A stretch of DNA of 64,000 bases from Diadema setosum (lineage: Eukaryota > Echinodermata > Echinoidea > Diadematoida > Diadematidae): assembly GCA_033980235.1 (NCBI GenBank), contig CM067062.1, forward strand, positions 17,886,301 through 17,950,300, written 5' to 3'. The position numbers and the translations under genes were made by a program. Numbering within the stretch: the stretch's first letter is position 1; each line of letters starts with the position of its first letter. Below the pieces are notes generated by a model that did no database searches, was not told the DNA's origin, and was given only the letters and a program-made list of their open reading frames with translations. This document shows positions 56,878 through 64,000 of this stretch, piece by piece.

Positions 56878-56976
56878 ATGGACGTTTGCAACCATGGCAA
56901 GATATAAATTAATTTTATATTAGTTTTCTGCTTCAAACATCATGAGGAAAGAAAGAAAGGAGAGATAAGAATAAGG

Positions 56977-57066
56977 TATTTATTGTCTTTCTTTCATAAG
57001 TGATCTCAGTTGCTAGTTTGATATTTATTGTCTTTATTTTCGTAAGTAATCTCAGTAGCTAACTGG
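56977..57066. repeat. Tandem duplication, unit ~48 bp
   Basis: TATTTATTGTCTTT-TTTC-TAAGT-ATCTCAGT-GCTA occurs twice in succession with few changes. Confidence 0.75.
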
Positions 57067-57159
57067 ATGCTGCTCTTGGGGGAGAGGATGAGGATAGAAA
57101 ATGACTCAGCAGTTTGTGAACGTCAGTCTACCACAAGGTGTCTAAGCACTCTTCATGCT
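57056..57159 (+). CDS. Candidate internal exon, 104 bp, product unknown
   Basis: An acceptor-like TTTATTTTCGTAAGTAATCTCAG and a strong donor, TGCT|GTGAGTAAAG, flank 104 bp open in a single frame (two leading bases plus 34 codons: ANWMLLLGERMRIENDSAVC onward). The acceptor lies inside the 48-bp tandem duplication, which weakens the case. Its required incoming phase does not match the candidate exon at 53112-53159, so at least one exon would be missing between them. Confidence 0.2.
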
Positions 57160-57376
57160 GTGAGTAAAGGCCCTTGGAAGCATGCACGACTTCCTCTGAC
57201 ATGTCGGAGATTCGCAAAGCGTGTTATCATCCAGGGAGTGCCGTCCCCGTCTCAGGTTCATTGCCAGGGTCGAGATTCTGTTACCGTGGGATCCAAGAGA
57301 TGATGCTCAGCCTCCCTCTTGGCTTGGTGTCTGACGGGGCCATCTTCTGGGCCACTTCCGCCCTATTTCATTGTGC

Positions 57377-57944
57377 TTAAAGGAAACCAACATCCAAAGA
57401 GCAATGTGGATTGAGTGAAAGCAGCAACATTTGTAGAACACATCAGTGAAAGCGTGAGGAAAATCGAACATCTGATACAAAAGTTATGAATTTTTTAAAG
57501 TTTTGGTGTTGGAACAACTGGATAAGAATACTACTAGACTTTATGACATCATGTGTGGACAACAATGTAGATGAAATATGAAGAAAATTCAAAATGCTTT
57601 CACTTTTCTAGCGTAACAAAAGAGGACTTGACTAACCGCTTTCAGAAAGCAGGGAGAATTATTACCACCACTGACATTTGTCAGTATCAAGTTGATGGAA
57701 TGTGTAATTTTCATGAAAAATGAATTTTTTTGGAATTCTATTCATATTTTCTTTATATTGTTGCCCACAAATGATGTCATATTCTCTAGTAGTCTCCTGA
57801 TTCAGTGCTTCCAACACCAAAACTTTAAAAATTAATAACTTTTGCATCGATTGCTGATTTTCCTCAAACTTTCACTGATGTGTTCTACTCATGCTGCTGC
57901 TTTCACTCAATCCACATTTCTCTTTGGGTTTTGGTTTCCTTTAA
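57377..57944. mobile_element. TTAAAGGAAACC element, 568 bp
   Basis: TTAAAGGAAACCAACATCCAAAGAG at left and CTCTTTGGGTTTTGGTTTCCTTTAA at right, followed inward by matching GTGGATTGAGTGAAAGCAGCA / TGCTGCTTTCACTCAATCCAC. The inverted repeats extend over 100 bp per side. TTAA at both ends, non-coding, piggyBac-like MITE. Confidence 0.75.
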
Positions 57945-58100
57945 AGGGCACAATGTTCCAAGAGGAATGCTGATTGGGAAATTCCAGACTCGTCCTCACC
58001 TCTCATCACCACATTTGCAGGGAGAAAAAAAAAACAAAAAAAGCTTCACAACACTTCTTTCTCAGGCATTCCACAGGTGGCAGTCTCACAATTTAACTCT

Positions 58101-58286
58101 TCAGGTGCGAGTTTCTTCACTTTTGTCTCCCTCTACAATTTGTTAAGATCGCAACTGCTGATATGTAAAACAACAAACAAGTCGGAAAAAAGGAACCGAC
58201 ATGTTTGTTAATTTACAGATCAGCAGTTGCAATCTTAACAAATTTAATTTGTAGAGGGAGACAAAAGTGAAGAAACTCGCACCTGA
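58101..58286. mobile_element. Fold-back element, 186 bp
   Basis: A perfect 37-bp terminal match begins TCAGGTGCGAGTTTCTTCAC, and further inverted homology (TTTGTTAAGAT-GCAACTGCTGAT) runs almost to a centre near 58185. No obvious TSD; no coding capacity. Confidence 0.75.
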
Positions 58287-58289
58287 ACC

Positions 58290-60060
58290 TTCTACCCTCT
58301 GAATAATTTTTCTTTCATTTAATTTAACTCTTTTCATGAGACATCTTTTTACATCCAGACATATGCATGCACCTCATCCATCATGAGAGAATAAACAAAA
58401 CAAACCCTAGCCTTGCTTTAGGCATCCTGCTCAAAGTGTTGGACAGTTGCCATCGCCATTTTAAAAAAAGCAACATTGAAAATTTCAACCTGAAATAGGG
58501 GCCACTAAAGCAAAAACTGAGAGCAAGACTCATCCCACCACACCATTAAAATGCTCTGTTTTGTGACTGAATTAGTATTTAAATCAAGTTTGCTTTGGTT
58601 TGGTTAAGTTAAGGCATTAAGTTTTACAAAGTAGACAGTATCAATGCTGAAATCAAACAGTCATATGTCACAGGATTTTGTACCGCTACCAGTACACTGA
58701 TAAACTCATCACATCAAGAGGCTTGGAGACATCATCCAACTTGGTCTTCACCTGCGATTTGAGGAGTTGTCTTTTCAAATGATAGTGATATCACTAGAAA
58801 AGTGTTCCTTATTTGTTTTATGCACAAACTGCCATCAATTTTCAGCTCTTCCTGTAACAGTTTACCCCACCCTCCGGTGACTGTAGATTGACTCTGCTAA
58901 CATTCAAATAATCTCGATTAGAATGTGACTTGTCTTGATTTTCCGAATACTTTCACTGCTCCACCACTTTCATGGAAAGCATCTTTCTCTCTGGTGTTCT
59001 TTCTCTTCTGAGCAATACAAAAATGAGCAACAACATACAGTGCCTAAAACTATCCAGGGAGCAGTTTGAACTCAACTTTTGAAACACAAAGTTCTCATGC
59101 TAATTGTTTCTATCCCTTTATTTCTGGCCAATCCACACTTTGGCACAATGCCACAGCACAGGTGAATACAAGTGGATACGCCATACTGTGCAGTATAAAC
59201 TCTCAATTTGAACTATGCCATCAAATGACACACTCCTGGTTGGATGTATGTTTCACATGCTTTTGAGTCATATAGCTATCATATTACTGAGATGCTATAA
59301 CCCTGAATTCCAGCTATAAAACAATTCTAGGACTCTGGTCTTACCAACCAGTCATTCCTCACAACGGCTTGAAGTTGTCGCAATGCCCTTCATTAATTCC
59401 AACACCAATTTGCATACATGCGACTATGATTATGGGAGCACTATATGCCACAGCTTTATCTGCCAGCTGAAAATTAATGCAACAAAATTACTGCAATACA
59501 TTGTTGAAGATTCAGAAATAGCAAACCTTCACGCAAGGTGGCCATTTATGTCAGAACCGAGAGCAAATACAAGAGAAGTTTTTACCTCTTCATGCTCAAT
59601 ACCATCCTCATACGCTGACCACGCAGATAACTAATGAGATTGAGAAAGGCATGAAAAAGATATAAGGCAGTACTTTCAGGGTGGTACTAACAAGAAACAG
59701 AAATGCTTGATTCTCTACACCACATTTACGCCCCCTTTGTTAGTCGAGACTCGGGTGTAATTACGTGACCACAAAGTTGTTCCAGTGAGAACAAGCATCC
59801 AAGTCAATCCGCTTTTCCTACATTGCAACTTTCAGGAAGGGAAAAAAAAAAGCAGGGAGCCCATTATGTACATATATACTATAATGTCTCTTGGGTCTTG
59901 GTTTTTCTTGCTTTAATTTAATCCCAATATCAACCACTCTTGGTAGTGGATGTGAAAGTAGAAAAGCTATTCTAGTCTCTCATCTTTTCTAGCTGCCGAT
60001 GCTACCATAAATCGACCGCAGAAACAATAAAACATGCACACCTGATTTGTTACGACTGTG
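58290..60060. other. AT-rich non-coding stretch
   Basis: No gene or element signals recognised. Frames of 66-83 codons look random. Confidence 0.35.
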
Positions 60061-60067
60061 ACTGTGT

Positions 60068-60150
60068 TCAAATTAATGATTCTTGTATCGAGTTCACACC
60101 CAAGACTTCCTGATTGCTAGACAGGCGTCAAGTCCAAGAATCATTTATTA
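60068..60150 (-). mobile_element. SINE-like fragment, minus strand
   Basis: In reverse complement it reads GACGCCTGTCTAGCAATCAG then GAAGTCTTGGGTGTGAACTC, matching the head of the SINE fragment at 60545 (GATGCCTGTCTAGCAATCAG). It is bounded by an 11-bp inverted pair, AATGATTCTTG / CAAGAATCATT. Confidence 0.45.
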
Positions 60151-60213
60151 GAATAAACATGCAGGACCCACTGCAATAAGGCAACGCTGCATACTGGCAC
60201 TGGTCCAACACTC

Positions 60214-60335
60214 CAGGGCCCTGTTTTATGAAGAGTTATAATTGATTATATAGTTGATTTCTATCATAACTTTATAGCAGCCTGTGTGGTAACGAAATTT
60301 ATAATTGATTATATCTTTTGATAAAATGGGGCCCA
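60214..60335. mobile_element. Short GGGCCCTGTTTTAT TIR element, ~120 bp
   Basis: GGGCCCTGTTTTATGAAGAG-TATAATTGATTATA at left pairs with TATAATTGATTATATC-TTGATAAAATGGGGCCC at right. MITE-like. Confidence 0.6.
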
Positions 60336-60438
60336 GGCCCAGTAAATATCACGGTCAGACCAGTAACTTTTCCAGGAATGGGCCAGTAAAAAATGGAAAA
60401 CTAGATACCTACTGGTCTGATTGACAGGCTGGACCAGT

Positions 60439-60440
<2 letters not shown>

Positions 60441-60469
<29 letters not shown>
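60441..60469. repeat. 29-base poly(A) run
   Basis: Uninterrupted A's follow GGACCAGTGC. Either a retro-element tail or slippage; no retro-element body is identified directly upstream. Confidence 0.8.
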
Positions 60470-60472
<3 letters not shown>

Positions 60473-60544
60473 ATTAGTATGTAGCCCTCAATAAGGAATA
60501 AGATTACTGGCCAATAGGTAAAGCTTGAGAATCTAGTGGAAATG

Positions 60545-60645
60545 ATGCCTGTCTAGCAATCAGGAGATCATGGGTTCAATCCCACCAAAGTGTGTATGCC
60601 TCAATTTTTATCATGGCTCTCAAAATTTCTGTATGTCAGTGAAGT
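60545..60645 (+). mobile_element. tRNA-derived SINE fragment, plus strand
   Basis: GCCTGTCTAGCAATCAGGAG leads into a B-box-like GGTTCAATCCC, then GTGTGTATGCCTCAATTTTTATCATGGCT, which matches the core of the SINE at 53455-53631. The head lacks a clear A box. Confidence 0.6.
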
Positions 60646-60899
60646 GCAACGCATTAAGCGGTTGCCCCCCCCCCCAAAAAAAAAGACAAACAAACAAACA
60701 AACAAACAAAAAAGAAACTGTGTTCCATGCATGGAAACGGTACTCAATAATTCGAAGGAGATTAGGCCCTACTACTGCTTTTGTGTAGATGAGAAATACA
60801 AGTTGAATGTTTCCAAAAGCGCATGATTGATGCAAACACGGCACTCTTGAATACACCTCCAGGGGTGGGGAAACACATGACAGGCTATAAATAGATTGC

Positions 60900-61540
60900 A
60901 AAGATAGAAAACATCAGCTCTGATCTACGCAATCCATCAGATGACAAGGTGCCTTCTGGGAACAGAACACCCAACTGCAAAAGAAGAGTAGACATGCATT
61001 GTACATGCTTTTCCAGAATAGTTCGTAGCCATGGTAACCAAGACAAATGCCAGACTGAGGGCCTCCCGTGTGACAGTGATTCCAAATTAGTGGCTTACCA
61101 ACATTATCATCGATTTAAACTGACCTCATCACATTCTAAAAAACAAGAGTTACTTAAATTTTCCAGCAATGGAGTGCTTGCACATACTCGGATGCCATCA
61201 TGTTACTCTTCTTAAAAGACATCTGAAAAAAAAATAATAACTTTTCGTACCTATTCATCACTTTAACACTTTATCATACTTAGCAAATATTAAACTTTAT
61301 CACTTCGATTAGCCTTTCATGATTCTGCTAGAAGTAGTAATTCATGCAAATGCCTTCATCACAGAGCAATCCAACTAGAATGCAGATTAACAGAGCTTTC
61401 CATAATTATGGTGAATAAATCCCTTCATTGACTGTCCATGCTATTGGGATTACCAACCACAGAAGTGACTTTAGTAAAGACATCAGGGTTTACATGGATG
61501 GCCTCAATGCACACCACCACAAAACCACTTTGTAGATCAA
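60900..61540. other. Mixed non-coding stretch with one X-box-like palindrome
   Basis: GTAGCCATGGTAACC at about 61026-61040 resembles an RFX X-box. The 88-codon frame over it is not protein-like. The rest is AT-rich. Confidence 0.3.
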
Positions 61541-61545
61541 CTTCG

Positions 61546-62001
61546 GCTGCGTTTATCTAAAAATTTTCTGAGGCAGAATCACGATCCTAAACGCGTTTGA
61601 GGCATTTTTTCAAACGCGTTTAGGAATGCCGTTTTGAAACGCCTTTCAAAGGGCGTTTTGAAACGCGTTTGAGACCACGATCGCTGTTTTGTGAGTAGAT
61701 AAACGCAATACCGTTTTGAAACGCATTTATATCTCGAGGTCAAATGCCAGCTGTTTCCGGTTGTACTCTCTACCCATTATTTGTGTGTGACTGAGGAGGC
61801 ATGTTTGGTGGTTGCAGTTGACCTTTATTTCCCGGGTCAAACAGCCCAAAGCAGCTGCGCAGTGACACCACTGGAATCGTGATTGTATGATGGTTAGATA
61901 AACGCGGCTCCTCGAGAATCGCATTTCAAACCACGTTTACAAACACCGTTCAAAACACGTTTGGAAACGTGATTCTCTCTCTCAAGTTAGATAAACGCAG
62001 C
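61546..62001. mobile_element. TIR element built on iterated AAACGCGTTT palindromes, 456 bp
   Basis: GCTGCGTTTATCTAA and TTAGATAAACGCAGC are perfect 15-bp TIRs. The palindrome AAACGCGTTT or near variants (GTTTTGAAACG, AAACACGTTT) occur about eight times, forming nested hairpins. Non-coding. Confidence 0.75.
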
Positions 62002-63140
62002 GTAAATGGCAGAAGGGCATAACTGCACTAGACACAATTTTGGACAATATTAATTCTGGTTCCAATGTCCTTCTAGCTCTCACAGGACAAAAGGATATAT
62101 CTCTATCTTATACACACACACACACACTCTCTCTCCCTCCCCCTATCAACTCTTTGTTTTTGGCCAACCATACACTGCCTATGACAAGTGATGACAATAA
62201 AGTTTGTTTATAGTAGCTCTGGTTCCTTTAGTTCAGTTTCTATCCTTTGTATACCATTCAAGTGAATCCTTTTGATGAAACAAAGAAAGTATAAGTGAAA
62301 TAAATACTGGTTCTGAAGAGTTCTCATAAAAGGGAATGCTACCTTGTTTGCCTAATGCAAAACAAAACCACATACTCATTTAGCTACATCCTTTGTGCAG
62401 CAATAAGGAAGCTCTGGTAGTTTTTGTTTACTTTTTTGAGTTGAGTCCACCTAATCATTAACTAAATAGGAAGGCACATTAGCCAGCTGTACACAAACAA
62501 TTAACTCAAAACCATTGGTAGATCCTATCTAAATGTTCACACACATATACCATCCCAAGACAAGAGCTTTAAGCATCAGTTTGTATATGAGACGACTATA
62601 AAGAGGGATGTCACACTTATGGACACTCAAGTAGATTCAATGGCTTGCTTCCTGGTTGAAGCTCGAGACATATCATTGGAAGCCTGCTACAGTTCATCAA
62701 TACGCAAATGACCACATCGAGCTAAAGTTAGTCCACTTTGTGTATGAAATGAATGCCCCATGCATCATGGTGGGTTTTTATGGAGGGTAATAACACATCT
62801 TATCAACTCACTCAGAGTCTACGATCACATTGGGTTTGGAGGGTCATTACATGTCATGTTCATCACCGTCGGTATCTATGGTCCCTCTGAGAAGGAAGTA
62901 GTAGTCAGGCTCTTCAAGTCAGACCAAATCACGAGGGGAAACATGGCATTTATCATCGCAGAAGTATCGTGTCATATTTATTTCAGCTGATACAACCACC
63001 ACGACTAGCACTGGTAGCAATACATGTACTGCTTCACTGTCTGCCATTGCAGGATGTTTTGGTGTATCTTCTTCTGAAGTTGCCTTGGCTTCAAACTTGT
63101 ACTCCTGTCCCACTAAGTTTTAGAATCCATCAAGTGGTTG
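62002..63140. other. AT-rich non-coding stretch
   Basis: It includes (CA)n/(CT)n at 62113-62145. No gene signal. Confidence 0.35.
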
Positions 63141-63144
63141 GAAA

Positions 63145-63325
63145 TACAGTCAAACCTGTCACAGCGACCACCTGTCTATAGCGGCCACCTGCCATATACG
63201 ACCACTAAAAACAATTTCCTCCGAGAGAAAAAGCATATTAGAGAACCTGTCTATAGCGGCCACCTGTCTATAATGGCCACTTTTTTGTCTCCCTTGGGTG
63301 GCCACTATAAACAGGTTTGATTGTA
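63145..63325. mobile_element. TA-flanked ACAGTCAAACCTGT TIR element, 181 bp
   Basis: TACAGTCAAACCTGT and ACAGGTTTGATTGTA form the ends, with TA flanks. CTGTCTATAGCGGCCACC repeats three to four times inside, in both orientations. A mariner-type MITE by structure. Confidence 0.7.
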
Positions 63326-64000
63326 GATGATTCGGGACACAATAACAGCAAAATTGTAGTGGATGAAATCATCTCATGTTTTCCATGTCTTTATTTGAAA
63401 AAAAAAAAAAACAAACAAACAAACAAACAAAATGTGAGCGCAGGAAGTAAAAATCCTTGTGTAATCTTTTTTTTTTTTTACTCAATCCTTCATACAGCAA
63501 GTTTTCACTAGTGAGCACCGGTGAAAATTGATTTTTCTGTTTGATAACCAGCAAGTCTGATCGGTAGAATATATTTTTTTTTTTTATCAGTCCAGCATAA
63601 TTCAAATCAATTTGCCTTGCACTTATTGACCATTTCTACTTGCAAAGGGCTGGCTAGAAGAATGCATTCACTTCATTTCAAAGAAAAATCACCTTGAGCC
63701 GCTACAAAAGTTGATTATCTAGCAAGTAATTTGATCTTAGTTTGGAATTTACTAGATGAATAGTATATTCTGCGATTCTAATGATCAAGATTTTTCTTTT
63801 TCTTCTTTTTTGTTGCTGTTGTTGATGAAATCAGGATGCTACTACAGCATCATATCATACAATGGAATTTTAAAAGCCCTCCTGGCTCTAACATATCTTT
63901 GTGGAAATTAGTAGGGCTTCAAAAGTATCATGTGTAACTGACACAGACTATGCAAAACACACTAGGAGGTTGCATTGAGTGTTAAAGCAGGTGTATTTTC
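63326..64000. other. AT-rich non-coding end of window
   Basis: A- and T-tracts with an (AAAC)n patch at about 63405-63430. Nothing recognised. Confidence 0.4.

Noticed and set aside
57174..57380. 68-codon + frame and a minus frame MAPSDTKPRGRLSIISWIPR with good start context
   Set aside because: Overlapping open frames in all directions in a GC-raised patch next to a MITE; the donor after the minus frame is weak.

Overview
The window looks like about 64 kb of AT-rich nuclear DNA from a non-vertebrate animal. The clues are one L1-like non-LTR retrotransposon, a tRNA-derived SINE, many terminal-inverted-repeat (TIR) elements without coding capacity, microsatellites, and long poly(G)/poly(C) runs. 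The repeat style (TA-flanked short elements, TTAAAGG-ended elements, ~1 kb elements with (ACGG)n or ACGACGG tracts) fits a marine invertebrate, perhaps an echinoderm. That last step is inference and weak. No bacterial or organellar gene organisation is present, and I recognise no complete host gene.

Layout: 1-11.2 kb is non-coding, with a LINE 3' tail, five short TIR elements or fragments and two complex, regulatory-looking stretches. From 11.2 to 22.3 kb on the minus strand lies the L1-like material: a 25-nt A tail, an intact 1259-codon ORF2 (endonuclease, reverse transcriptase, C-terminal zinc knuckle), a 3.8-kb array of seven ~540-bp tandem units, and an intact ORF1 (coiled coil plus RNA-binding core). 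Either this is a single ~11-kb element with a tandem array between its ORFs, or it is an ORF2 element with an upstream monomer array next to an ORF1-only element. Short flanking repeats can be found for both models.

From 22.3 to 37.8 kb there are two ~1-kb non-coding repeats of parallel architecture (24.2-25.2 and 29.0-30.05 kb), a 151-bp tandem duplication, two TA-flanked elements and one candidate minus-strand exon. From 37.8 to 64 kb there are five TTAAAGG elements (two of them almost adjacent), three elements built from iterated short palindromes (43.2, 55.3 and 61.5 kb), a SINE insertion carrying a perfect 224-bp head-to-head palindrome between 12-bp target-site duplications (53.45-53.75 kb), and several candidate exons on both strands. 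The candidate exons are supported only by splice-like signals and open frames.

Overall the window behaves as intergenic or intronic DNA dominated by mobile elements. The most interesting items are the L1-like element with its array, the snap-back SINE palindrome, and the recurrent class of TIR elements whose bodies repeat one short self-complementary word. No database search was possible, so family names rest on motifs and architecture only.
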